Shown here one piece after another: positions 1-6,625 of a stretch of DNA of 9,587 bases; position 1 is the stretch's first letter, and each line of letters opens with the position of its first letter. Position numbers and translations under genes: made by a program. Location of the stretch: contig DPCD01000154.1 in the NCBI GenBank assembly GCA_003516765.1, forward strand, positions 24,162-33,748, read 5' to 3'. Under the pieces are notes generated by a model, which was given only the letters and a program-made list of their open reading frames with translations, did no database searches and was not told the DNA's origin. This stretch comes from Clostridiales bacterium (GTDB taxonomy: Bacteria; Bacillota; Clostridia; Oscillospirales; Oscillospiraceae).

Positions 1-1391
1 CCGAGTCCGTACAGCTCTATGTCGCGCTTTCCAAAACGTATATTGCGCAGGACAAGATTCTGGACGCCGAGCAGATGCTCGACCGCATTACAAGCAGCGA
101 TGTCAAGGCGCAGATCGACGCCTTACGTCCCCGTGCGCCGGTTCTCTCCCCCGAAAGCGGCTATTACAGCGAGTACATTGACGTCTCTGTCCAGGCGACC
201 GGCGGGCAGGCATATCTCGCCGTAAACCTCGACTATCCTTCCATCCAGACCGACGCCTATGAAGGACCCGTGACGCTTTCCGCCGGAGACAGCAAGGTTG
301 TCGCCGTCACCGTCGCGGAAAACGGTCTGGTAAGCGACGCGGTCTACGCAGGCTATACGATCGGAAGCGTCGTCGAAGAGGTCACGCTTTCGGATGCCGC
401 ACTGGACAGCTATGTCCGCGAGCTGCTCGGAAAGCGCGCTTCGGATACGATCATGTCCGACGAGCTGTGGGAGATTGAGGAGCTGGTCCTTCCCGAAGGC
501 GTCGAAGATCTTTCCGATCTGACGCGCTTCGCAGGTCTCACGTCGCTGACCATCCAGAACGCGACGGGGCTTGATTTTTCCGTCCTGCCGCAGCTGACGA
601 CGCTTAAATCGCTCGACCTCTCCGGCTCGACGCTTCCCACGTCGACGCTTGAGGCAATCGGAACACTGCCGGAGCTTCAGAAGCTCGTTCTGGAGAGCTG
701 CGCCGTCACATCGATCAACAATCTTGTCGGGCTTTCGAATCTCACCTATCTCGATCTGACGAACAACTCCGTCACGGATCTGACTGCCATCACGGCGCTC
801 ACGCAGCTCAAGGACCTCTATCTGACCAACAACCCCGTCAAGTCGATCACGTATCTCAACAGCTGCCTTGCCCTGGAGCGGCTGCATATTGAAAACTGCG
901 GTGTGTCTCGTCTGTCGAGCCTTGCGGGCAACACGTCGCTTCAGGAGCTGTACGCCTCCAACAACGACATTTCGGATATTTCCGTGCTGTCCGACTGCGT
1001 AAGCCTGTCTGTTCTGGATATTTCCAGCAATCAGGTCAAGGATGTTTCGGTTCTCGCCGGGCTTCCGGAGCTGACGTATTTCCTCGCCAGCGACAACCAG
1101 ATTGAAGCGCTTCCCGCTTTCGATGCGGCAAGCTGCAAGCTGGTGCGCATCAACGTCAACAATAACAAGCTCACCGATCTTTCGCCTTTGAAGGGTCTTC
1201 CGAGTCTCAACTACATCTTCGCCGACTACAACCAGATTTCCGACATCTCGGGGCTTGAGGACTGCCCGCTTCTGACGCAGCTCGACCTCTGGGATAACCC
1301 CGTCGACGAAGCGCAGGTCAAGGCGCTGCAGGATATCGGTCGGATTGTAAACTACAATCCGCAGTACAAGCCGGAAGCCACCGCTTCCTAA
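1..1391 (+). CDS. Leucine-rich-repeat protein, C-terminal part (5' end outside window)
   Basis: The reading frame is open from base 3, so the gene starts left of the window; 462 residues are visible. Residues 1-42 are helical and TPR-like (AQDKILDAEQMLDRI). Residues about 44-120 form a beta-rich module of the chitobiase C-terminal/Fn3-like kind (SPESGYYSEYIDVSV, then YEGPVTLSAGDSKVVAVTV). A short helical cap follows, like the one before internalin-type repeats (LSDAALDSYVRELLGK). From about residue 168 to 445 there are roughly a dozen 21-23-residue leucine-rich repeats of the LxxLDLTNNxVTDLTAI type. The protein ends at PEATAS with no sortase signal or C-terminal membrane segment, so any anchor must be N-terminal. 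Such repeats generally bind proteins or ligands at the cell surface; the partner is unknown. Internalin-like repeats are certain; the function is not. The gene is a single unit closed by the terminator at 1402. Confidence 0.88.
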   Translation, partial: ESVQLYVALSKTYIAQDKILDAEQMLDRITSSDVKAQIDALRPRAPVLSPESGYYSEYIDVSVQATGGQAYLAVNLDYPSIQTDAYEGPVTLSAGDSKVVAVTVAENGLVSDAVYAGYTIGSVVEEVTLSDAALDSYVRELLGKRASDTIMSDELWEIEELVLPEGVEDLSDLTRFAGLTSLTIQNATGLDFSVLPQLTTLKSLDLSGSTLPTSTLEAIGTLPELQKLVLESCAVTSINNLVGLSNLTYLDLTNNSVTDLTAITALTQLKDLYLTNNPVKSITYLNSCLALERLHIENCGVSRLSSLAGNTSLQELYASNNDISDISVLSDCVSLSVLDISSNQVKDVSVLAGLPELTYFLASDNQIEALPAFDAASCKLVRINVNNNKLTDLSPLKGLPSLNYIFADYNQISDISGLEDCPLLTQLDLWDNPVDEAQVKALQDIGRIVNYNPQYKPEATAS

Positions 1392-1401
1392 CCGTTTGAA
1401 A

Positions 1402-1436
1402 AACGCCTCTCAGTCGCCTGAGAGGCGTTCTTTTTT
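1402..1436 (+). terminator. Strong intrinsic terminator after the LRR gene
   Basis: A perfect 12-bp stem (1402-1413 with 1418-1429, AACGCCTCTCAG and its complement) closes a TCGC tetraloop and is followed at once by CTTTTTTCTTT. It lies 10 bases after the LRR stop codon. It separates the LRR gene from the lipoprotein gene, which therefore needs its own promoter. Confidence 0.93.
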
Positions 1437-1444
1437 CTTTGCTG

Positions 1445-1466
1445 AAGCTTTTCTTAAGCTTTGCTT
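1445..1466 (+). repeat. Tandem 11-base direct repeat, possible operator
   Basis: Two adjoining 11-mers, AAGCTTTTCTT (1445-1455) and AAGCTTTGCTT (1456-1466), differ at one base. They lie about 30 bases upstream of the extended -10 element for the lipoprotein gene. An 11-base period is the usual spacing of direct repeats bound by OmpR/PhoB-family response regulators, and the promoter has no good -35 box, as is common for activated promoters. The binding role is inference; a chance duplication in AT-rich DNA is possible. Confidence 0.4.
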
Positions 1467-1492
1467 AAAAATGCGGGAATGGCAAAAATTTC

Positions 1493-1501
1493 TGCTATGA
1501 T
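1493..1501 (+). promoter_or_regulatory. Candidate extended -10 promoter of the lipoprotein gene
   Basis: TGCTATGAT contains a TG extension and TATGAT (5 of 6 to TATAAT). No recognisable -35 box lies 16-18 bases upstream. The predicted transcription start near 1508 leaves a leader of about 20 bases containing AAAGGAG (1513-1519), 8 bases before the ATG at 1528. A promoter is needed here because a terminator stands immediately upstream. Confidence 0.4.
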
Positions 1502-1527
1502 GCTCCCATAAGAAAGGAGCATTCCAT

Positions 1528-3912
1528 ATGAAACGAATTATTGCTACGACACTCATTCTCGCGCTGACGCTGGCGATGTTTACCGGCTGCTCAAAAACCG
1601 GTTCCCAGCCGGACGGCAATGCGCAGACCACCGCTGCAGACGGCACATCGGAGGCGAAAAGCAAAACAGCTTATCAGGCAGCCTTTCTCAAGCTGCCGGA
1701 CGGTCTGGATACGGTGCAGTCGTCCGTCTTCACAGACGGCGCACTCTTCCTCGCGGCGATGAACCCGAGCGATCAGACCACGCAGGAGATTGACGAAACG
1801 ACCGGCGCAGTCTACGGCTACCGCAGCTACGTAAGCACGCTCTACCGAGAGGATCTGAAAACCGGCGCAATCGATGTACTGGAGCTGCTCGTGGAGGGCT
1901 ACGGACAGCCGCAGGTAAACGCGCTGGCAAAGGCGGCAGACGGCTCTGTATGGGCAGTCTGTCAGACGTTTGAGCAGGAACCGCAGGACGGCGATTACAT
2001 CTGGTCGTTCGTCCACTTCTCCCCCGACGGCGCGCTGCTCGGAACCGTCCGCGCCGATTTCTCAGACAGCGCCTTGAATGTCTCGGATGTCTTTCTTCAA
2101 TACCTCGCGCTGGATGCCACAGGGCATCTGATCTGCGCGGACTATTCCGGCACGATCTACATTTTTGATGAGACCGGCAAGCTTCTTAAAACACTCTCGC
2201 AGGACGGAAAATACGGCAATCTTGCCGCATTGGAGTCTGGCAAGCCCGGCATTTTGTACTATGACGATTCCGGCGACCAGGTTTTCACCGAAATTGACGG
2301 CGAAAAGCTTGACTGGGGCGAGACGCTTTCGCTTGGCGTCGACGCATGGAACGTGTTCGCGGACCCAAACGGCGGCGGGTTTTATCTCTTCGGCAGCAGC
2401 GGCACCATTTACCGCTATGATTTAGCCGCGCAGGAGAAAACAAAAATCGTCACACTTCTCGACTGCGACCTCGACGCCACGAACCTTGAAAACATTTCTG
2501 TTTCCGAAAACGGCGACTTGCAGGTACTGCTCAGCACGCAGAACGAAGGCGTCGACAGGACCTACGGTCTTTATACGCTCCACCCTGTAGACGCATCCAC
2601 GCTGCCTGAGAAGACCATTCTGACGCTCGCAACACTATCCTTAAGTCAGTCCCTTCGCCAGCAGATCGCGAAATTCAACCGGGAAAACGACACCTATCGC
2701 ATCGAGGTTCTCGACTACTCGCAGTACAGCGAGGTCATTGCAAGCCCCGGCTCTTACACGGAGGACTTGTCGCCTGCAATCACAAAGCTCAACACCGAGC
2801 TTCTGTCCGGCAATCTGCCCGATCTGATTGATTTCACTGCCACAGAGCTTCCCGTCGCGCAGTACGCCGCGAAGGGCTTCCTAGAGGACCTGCTGCCCTT
2901 CCTGTACGCCGACAGCGCGGTATCGGAAGAAAAGCTTAACCAGAATGTGCTGGACGCCATCAAGACGGACGGAAAGCTCTATCAGATGCCTACCGCCTTC
3001 TCCGTCATCGGCGCAGCAGGAAAGCACGAGATCGTCGGCGGATACGATGCGTGGACGCTGGACGCGATGCACGACGCGATGAAAAAGCTTCCCGCCGACG
3101 CAACTATTTTCAATGTCGACTACACGAAAGACACCGTCGTCTTTGCCTGCCTTGCAAGCTCTCTATCGCAGTTTGTCAACTGGGAATCCGGCACGTGCAG
3201 CTTTGAAACGGACGCATTCAAGTCCTTCCTTTCGTTTGCAGACTCCTTCCCGGCGGAATTTGACGCGACAAACTTTGACTTCGACAATTATTACAGCGAT
3301 TACCGCCGCGTCGGGCAGAAGCAGCAGCTGTTGGCAAACATCGCCTTTTCCGGTTTTGACGATATTTACTATCAGTTGGAGGCTATGGAAAACGATGCTG
3401 ATTTTGTCGGCTACCCCGGCGTTACCGGCGGCTACGGCTGCGGCTTTCTGCCGCTCGGCTCGATTGCGATGACGACCGCCTGCAAGGATAAAGACGCTGC
3501 GTGGGGCTTCATCCGTTCGCTTCTGTCCGAAGACGTGCAGCTGCAGCAGACCGGCTTCCCGATGCTCAATTCCGCCTTCGACAAAAAGGCTGCGGATGCT
3601 ATGAAGCAGGAATACGTCACGGATGAAAACGGAGAAAAGGTTCTAGACGCCAACGGCGAACCAATCCGCGTGATTCTTTACACGATCGGCTTTTTCAATG
3701 AGACCGTCGATGTGTACGCCATCACGCCGGAGCAGTATCAGATCGTCAGGGACCTGATCGACTCGACGCACAGCGTGTACTCGTTCGACGAGAACATTTT
3801 GTCCATCGTCTCGGAAGAGTGCGCCGCCTACTTTTCCGGCGCAAAAACCGTCGACGAGACGGCAGCTTTGATTCAGAACCGCGTATCTCTTTACATGGCA
3901 GAGCAGAAATAA
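1528..3912 (+). CDS. Lipoprotein with propeller-like region fused to a solute-binding domain
   Basis: The 794-residue product begins with a lipoprotein signal peptide: MKR, a hydrophobic stretch, then the lipobox FTGC with the acylated cysteine at residue 21. It should sit on the outer face of the membrane. A low-complexity spacer covers 22-48. Residues about 55-355 contain spaced blade-like repeats (ADGSVWAVC near 138, DATGHLICADYSGTIYIFD near 196-214, PNGGGFYLFGSSGTIYRYD near 280-298, SENGDLQVLL near 326), suggesting a beta-propeller. From about 362 to the end the chain reads as a family-1-type extracellular solute-binding protein (LRQQIAKFNRENDTYRIEVL, LPDLIDF, GGYDAWTLDAM, GFLPLGSIAM). 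Such domains usually deliver sugars or peptides to ABC importers, but no permease or ATPase gene is adjacent, so it may be an orphan binding protein or a sensor. Start supported by AAAGGAG 8 bases upstream. Its length is about twice that of a simple binding protein, owing to the N-terminal region. Confidence 0.85.
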   Translation: MKRIIATTLILALTLAMFTGCSKTGSQPDGNAQTTAADGTSEAKSKTAYQAAFLKLPDGLDTVQSSVFTDGALFLAAMNPSDQTTQEIDETTGAVYGYRSYVSTLYREDLKTGAIDVLELLVEGYGQPQVNALAKAADGSVWAVCQTFEQEPQDGDYIWSFVHFSPDGALLGTVRADFSDSALNVSDVFLQYLALDATGHLICADYSGTIYIFDETGKLLKTLSQDGKYGNLAALESGKPGILYYDDSGDQVFTEIDGEKLDWGETLSLGVDAWNVFADPNGGGFYLFGSSGTIYRYDLAAQEKTKIVTLLDCDLDATNLENISVSENGDLQVLLSTQNEGVDRTYGLYTLHPVDASTLPEKTILTLATLSLSQSLRQQIAKFNRENDTYRIEVLDYSQYSEVIASPGSYTEDLSPAITKLNTELLSGNLPDLIDFTATELPVAQYAAKGFLEDLLPFLYADSAVSEEKLNQNVLDAIKTDGKLYQMPTAFSVIGAAGKHEIVGGYDAWTLDAMHDAMKKLPADATIFNVDYTKDTVVFACLASSLSQFVNWESGTCSFETDAFKSFLSFADSFPAEFDATNFDFDNYYSDYRRVGQKQQLLANIAFSGFDDIYYQLEAMENDADFVGYPGVTGGYGCGFLPLGSIAMTTACKDKDAAWGFIRSLLSEDVQLQQTGFPMLNSAFDKKAADAMKQEYVTDENGEKVLDANGEPIRVILYTIGFFNETVDVYAITPEQYQIVRDLIDSTHSVYSFDENILSIVSEECAAYFSGAKTVDETAALIQNRVSLYMAEQK

Positions 3913-3917
3913 AGCTT

Positions 3918-3950
3918 GGGAGCCCGGAATCCTTCCGAGCTCCCCTTTTT
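3918..3950 (+). terminator. Intrinsic terminator between convergent genes
   Basis: A 12-bp stem with one mismatch (3918-3929 GGGAGCCCGGAA with 3933-3944 TTCCGAGCTCCC), a three-base loop, then CTTTTT. It starts 5 bases after the lipoprotein stop codon. On the minus strand the same hairpin follows the cotJC stop but has only a weak T-run, so it probably serves mainly the plus-strand gene. Confidence 0.85.
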
Positions 3951-3954
3951 GCGT

Positions 3955-4155
3955 TCAAGACAGCAGCGCAGGGTTCATATAGTAGACATTCTTTTCGTCC
4001 AGCTTCTCGCGCAGCAGCTGCACCGCCTCGCCGAAGCGCTGGAAGTGGACAATCTCGCGTTCGCGCAGGAACCGGATGACGTCGTTGACATCCGGGTCGT
4101 CGCTGAGCCGGAGAATGTTGTCATACGTCACGCGCGCCTTCTGCTCTGCTGCAAC
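3955..4155 (-). pseudogene. cotJC: 3' fragment of spore-coat manganese-catalase-like gene cotJC, interrupted by the mobile element
   Basis: Minus-strand translation from 4155 to the stop at 3957-3955 gives 66 residues, beginning VAAEQKARVTYDNIL, containing RFLREREIVHFQRFGEA and ending YYMNPALLS. This matches the C-terminal part of CotJC, the spore-coat manganese-catalase-family protein. In that family the Glu of AAEQKAR and the His of REREIVH are metal ligands. The N-terminal Glu, Glu and His ligands (roughly 130 residues) are missing. Upstream the frame meets a TAA at 4173-4171 with no start between, so the piece cannot make CotJC. Homology ends where the conserved motif D-I/V-A-A/S-E should begin, about 40 bases from the recombinase stop codon. 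This points to site-specific insertion rather than random decay. The family assignment is from recalled family motifs, not a search. Confidence 0.85.
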
Positions 4156-4196
4156 TGTGAAAACACAACATTATGTATCTATATTTGCGGAAAATG
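4150..4196. other. Probable attachment junction (att) between cotJC and the element
   Basis: On the minus strand, element-derived AT-rich sequence meets cotJC codons GTT GCA GCA GAG. The crossover should lie within or just left of these bases; the precise core dinucleotide cannot be fixed without the empty site or the other end. The segment holds a short palindrome TGTGAAAACACA (4156-4167). Serine-recombinase att sites normally adjoin the recombinase gene, as seen here. Confidence 0.6.
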
Positions 4197-5750
4197 TCAG
4201 AAATTCCAGTGAATTTCGACAGGAACTTGACGTGTTTCTTTGTTTCTGCGTCCAACCGTAATATAGTCGATCAGGACATCCACCATCTCACGGTTCAAAT
4301 GCTCCAGATTCATGTACTGTGCGATCAGATCCTTACGATGGTCTTCTGATTGCATCTGTTCTTCCAGCCGTTCAATTCTGCCTTCGCCTTCCGCAATCAG
4401 ACGTTTCATTCGTTCCCGTTCTTCAGTGAACTTTTTTGACAGCTCAACAAAATCTTCTGCCGATATGAGTCCTTTGACCTTATCTACATAAAGCTGCCGG
4501 ATACCCTCGGAATCTTCTTCGATTTTTTTCCTGTATGCTGCCAGCTCTGCAAGAAGCCGTTCTTTCCTGCCGTGCAGATTATCTTCCAACTCAAGGTTCT
4601 GTTCCAGTGCATCCTGATCCAGATATTCAGCCGACAAACGTTTCAATTCATTCAATACGATTTGTTCCAGCTCCGCAACAGGTACAAACGCACCCTCGCA
4701 GGAATCTCCGGAAACATGGCGGTTTGCACATTGCAAATAGTGTTTGCCGCGATTCTTAGAAGAACGCATGATATAACCGCAGCTTGCACAGCGTACTTTC
4801 CGCGCAAAAATACCAACATTCCCCGTATCAAAAGGTTTTACTCTCTCAGCAACCAAATTCTGTACCCTGTTCCAGAGTTCTCGGTCAATGATCGCTTCGT
4901 GCGTTCCCTCAACGCGATACCATGTGTCCTTGGGTCTTGGCTTATTTTGTTTGGTCTTATAAGAGATACTGCCGTATTTCCCTTGCACCATGTTTCCGAT
5001 ATAGATTTCATTGACGAGCATATCGGAGATCGCAAAATAGCGCCATAGTGTGCTGTTCTTTGTTTTTGGCTGCTTATAACGAAGTCCATGCTGGCGCTTG
5101 TACTCGGTCGGATTTGGGACTCCCCTATCGTTCAGTATTCGGGCAATCGCGGTCTTGCCGTATCCTTGCGCGAATAATGTGAAAACCTCTCTGACAACCG
5201 CTGCGGCCTCCTCGTCGATAATCAGATGCCCCTTTTGTTCCGGGTCTTTTTTGTATCCGTAAAGGGCAAATGCGCCGATGTGAAACCCGTTTACGCGCCG
5301 GTTGGTCAGGACGCTTCGGATGTTATCCGACATATCCTCAAGATACCATTCGTTGACAAGCCCGTTGATCTGCCGGGATTTTTTGTTGCCCTTATTCGCG
5401 GTGTCGGCATTGTCAACAACACCGATAAAACGGATGCCCCAAATCGGGAACAGGCCGTGAATGTACTTCTCTACCAGCTCCAATTCGCGTGTAAAACGTG
5501 ACTGTGTTTTGCAAAGAACAATGTCAAACTTTCGCTTTTCTGCGTCGGCAAGCAGCCGGTTAAACTCCGGCCGTCTGCGATCAGAGCCCGTGTAATCATC
5601 ATCGCTGTAAATGTCGTATAGCTCCCACCCCTGTTCTACTGCATACTGAACCAGCATTGTTTTCTGGTTCTGAATACTGTTGCTGTCATCTGTTTCAAAT
5701 TGCTTGTTCCGATCTTCTTCGGATAAGCGGCAATAAATCGCTGCTTTCAT
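4197..5750 (-). CDS. Large serine recombinase (ICE integrase)
   Basis: The 517-residue product has the full large serine recombinase layout. The resolvase catalytic domain (about 1-150) carries the nucleophile Ser10 in YCRLS, the motif SNSIQNQK (23-30), and arginines in SRFTRE (84-89). A recombinase domain (about 155-300) contains HIGAFALYGYKKDP and GYGKTAIARILNDRGVPNP. A zinc ribbon follows with Cys321, Cys324, Cys341 and Cys351, then a coiled coil (about 385-470) and a C-terminal tail. Enzymes of this type (TndX/TnpX-like) integrate and excise ICEs. An ATG at 5756 is also in frame, but AAAGGAG lies only 2 bases before it and 8 bases before the ATG at 5750. The latter also places Ser at residue 10, so 5750 is preferred. 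It has its own promoter at 5793-5821. Its sequence is visibly more AT-rich than the LRR, lipoprotein and ECF genes, consistent with acquisition. All catalytic residues I can place are present, so it may be active. Confidence 0.93.
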   Translation of the reverse strand: MKAAIYCRLSEEDRNKQFETDDSNSIQNQKTMLVQYAVEQGWELYDIYSDDDYTGSDRRRPEFNRLLADAEKRKFDIVLCKTQSRFTRELELVEKYIHGLFPIWGIRFIGVVDNADTANKGNKKSRQINGLVNEWYLEDMSDNIRSVLTNRRVNGFHIGAFALYGYKKDPEQKGHLIIDEEAAAVVREVFTLFAQGYGKTAIARILNDRGVPNPTEYKRQHGLRYKQPKTKNSTLWRYFAISDMLVNEIYIGNMVQGKYGSISYKTKQNKPRPKDTWYRVEGTHEAIIDRELWNRVQNLVAERVKPFDTGNVGIFARKVRCASCGYIMRSSKNRGKHYLQCANRHVSGDSCEGAFVPVAELEQIVLNELKRLSAEYLDQDALEQNLELEDNLHGRKERLLAELAAYRKKIEEDSEGIRQLYVDKVKGLISAEDFVELSKKFTEERERMKRLIAEGEGRIERLEEQMQSEDHRKDLIAQYMNLEHLNREMVDVLIDYITVGRRNKETRQVPVEIHWNF

Positions 5751-5758
5751 GTCCATAT

Positions 5759-5765
5759 CTCCTTT
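5759..5765 (-). promoter_or_regulatory. Ribosome binding site that decides the recombinase start
   Basis: AAAGGAG on the minus strand lies 8 bases from the ATG at 5750 and only 2 bases from the in-frame ATG at 5756. It therefore favours the shorter product, whose catalytic serine is residue 10. Confidence 0.75.
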
Positions 5766-5792
5766 AAGATAGGAACAAGCTGCTCCAGTAAT

Positions 5793-5821
5793 AGTATATC
5801 ACATGACAAGGTTTTTGTCAT
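5793..5821 (-). promoter_or_regulatory. Recombinase promoter overlapped by an inverted-repeat operator
   Basis: On the minus strand ATGACA (5821-5816) and TATACT (5798-5793) are separated by exactly 17 bases; each matches consensus at 5 of 6. The predicted start near 5786 gives a leader of about 36 bases before the ATG at 5750. A perfect 7-bp inverted repeat, ATGACAA and TTGTCAT with a 5-base gap (5803-5809 and 5815-5821), covers the -35 box and half the spacer, where a repressor dimer would block polymerase. The promoter lies inside the last codons of the 56-residue gene. Confidence 0.65.
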
Positions 5822-5969
5822 TTTTTGCACCAAAATCGCTGTTTTTATTTCTTTCTGTTTGATTGATAAGCGTGATCCACGCCCGTGTGTAGCTTTCCGT
5901 GTTTGTCACGAACCGTCCATCTTTGAAGATACTCTGGCAAGCAGGATACTGCCCCGGATTCTGTTCCAT
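5799..5969 (-). CDS. 56-residue element protein of unknown function
   Basis: The product starts MEQNPGQYPACQSIFKDGRF, continues with TESYTRAWITLINQTER, and ends in a polar lysine/asparagine-rich tail. An AAAAGGAG site (5978-5985) lies 8 bases from the ATG, which is strong support for translation. No membrane segment or metal site is evident. Its place directly upstream of the integrase is where ICEs often keep excisionase-like or accessory proteins, but I see no clear helix-turn-helix, so that role is only a possibility. Its 3' end overlaps the recombinase promoter and operator, so transcription through it could affect integrase expression. Confidence 0.72.
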   Translation of the reverse strand: MEQNPGQYPACQSIFKDGRFVTNTESYTRAWITLINQTERNKNSDFGAKNDKNLVM

Positions 5970-6061
5970 TTTAGAATCTCCTTTTATACAGATTCAGCTT
6001 ATTCTTTGCAGAGCGCGCACCCTATTTTATGCAGCAGGAATCAGCTTTTGCTTGTACTGTG

Positions 6062-6469
6062 TCAAGAGTGTTTCTGCTTTTGCTCTAGGTATTCACTGAA
6101 CGCTGAAGAAATCAAGCCCGCACGTTGTTCACGAATACTGTGCAGTACCGCACCATGCGTTTTCATCTCCAGCAATATACCGCATTGATTTTCGTAGTCA
6201 CGATTCAGCCGTGAGAGATCATAGACAATTACATCACCGACTTGATCTGTACGGATAGCTTCAAGCAGCTTCTGATATGCGGGTCGGTCTGTTTTCAAGC
6301 CGGTGTAGCCACAGTCACTAAATACTTGTAAATTCGTAAGTCCACATTCTTTAGCATAATAAACAAGCCGTTTTTTCTGGTTTTGCGCGTAGAACGCGGA
6401 CATAGCACTATGTTGTCCACTGTCCACTCGGCAATAAAGCGCCGTTATTTTACGAGGATGCCAATTCAT
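6062..6469 (-). CDS. Catalytic-domain-only serine recombinase relative, nucleophile apparently replaced
   Basis: The 135-residue protein matches only the resolvase N-terminal domain: ITALYCRVDSG (8-18), QNQKKRLVYYAKECG (29-43), SDCGYTGLKTDRPAYQKLL (51-69) and VIVYDLSRLNRDYENQ (80-95). It ends at residue 135 with no recombinase domain, zinc ribbon or coiled coil. In the large recombinase of this window the aligned motif is YCRLS with Ser10; here the same position is Asp16 (YCRVD), with a serine one place later. The arginine motif SRLNRD is kept. It may be a partner or regulator of the integrase, or a truncated copy on the way to loss. Translation signals are modest: GGGAG lies 12 bases before the ATG. 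Identity of the domain is secure; activity is doubtful. Confidence 0.8.
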   Translation of the reverse strand: MNWHPRKITALYCRVDSGQHSAMSAFYAQNQKKRLVYYAKECGLTNLQVFSDCGYTGLKTDRPAYQKLLEAIRTDQVGDVIVYDLSRLNRDYENQCGILLEMKTHGAVLHSIREQRAGLISSAFSEYLEQKQKHS

Positions 6470-6497
6470 AACTTTCTCTTTCTCCCTTTTGAAAATG

Positions 6498-6581
6498 CTA
6501 TAAAATGCGTCTCACGGTGGGACGCATTTCGTCAAAACTCGCACGGAACATTCTGCGTAAATCTGTAAGAACTTTTATCAT
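6498..6581 (-). CDS. Possible 27-residue ORF coupled to the leader ORF
   Basis: ATG at 6581 opens 27 codons (MIKVLTDLRRMFRASFDEM, then RPTVRRIL) ending at 6498. The start overlaps the stop of the 15-codon ORF as ATGA, which suggests translational coupling. The last ten codons are the hairpin sequence itself. It is basic and amphipathic but has no recognised family, and a longer in-frame reading from 6644, 6695 or 6746 lacks a good binding site. Chance is a serious alternative. Confidence 0.25.
   Translation of the reverse strand: MIKVLTDLRRMFRASFDEMRPTVRRIL
6503..6529 (-). repeat. Hairpin copy 2, upstream of the short recombinase gene
   Basis: A 13-bp stem (6503-6515 AAATGCGTCTCAC with 6517-6529, one T/G wobble) has the same design as the hairpin at 7076-7114, with compensatory changes in both arms. 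It ends 33 bases before the ATG at 6469. It overlaps the 3' end of a 27-codon reading frame. In the minus direction it is followed by a T-rich stretch (TTTTATAGCATTTTC), so some terminator or attenuator activity is conceivable. Confidence 0.75.
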
Positions 6582-6625
6582 TTTTTCAAAGGCTTCGCAG
6601 ACGGCAGCGGGCAAGGCTGCTCCAT
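6578..6625 (-). CDS. Possible 15-residue leader peptide
   Basis: ATG at 6625 is preceded by GGAGG (6634-6638) at the ideal 8-base spacing and opens MEQPCPLPSAKPLKK followed by TGA TAA. The excellent binding site in front of so short a frame, in a structured intergenic region, is typical of leader peptides. The ATG can be covered by an alternative RNA pairing (see 6622-6726). Expression is unproven. Confidence 0.35.
   Translation of the reverse strand: MEQPCPLPSAKPLKK

Noticed and set aside
123..887. Long minus-strand open frame of 254 codons opposite the LRR gene
   Set aside because: It is an antisense shadow of a GC-biased repetitive gene; the product is arginine-rich without a domain, and it lacks a ribosome binding site in good position.
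4572..5048. Plus-strand open frame of 158 codons
   Set aside because: It lies wholly opposite the recombinase coding region, whose zinc ribbon and recombinase domain are clearly encoded on the minus strand.
5803..5826. Plus-strand hairpin plus T-run resembling a terminator
   Set aside because: No plus-strand gene ends here; the 7-bp repeat is better explained as an operator on the recombinase promoter.
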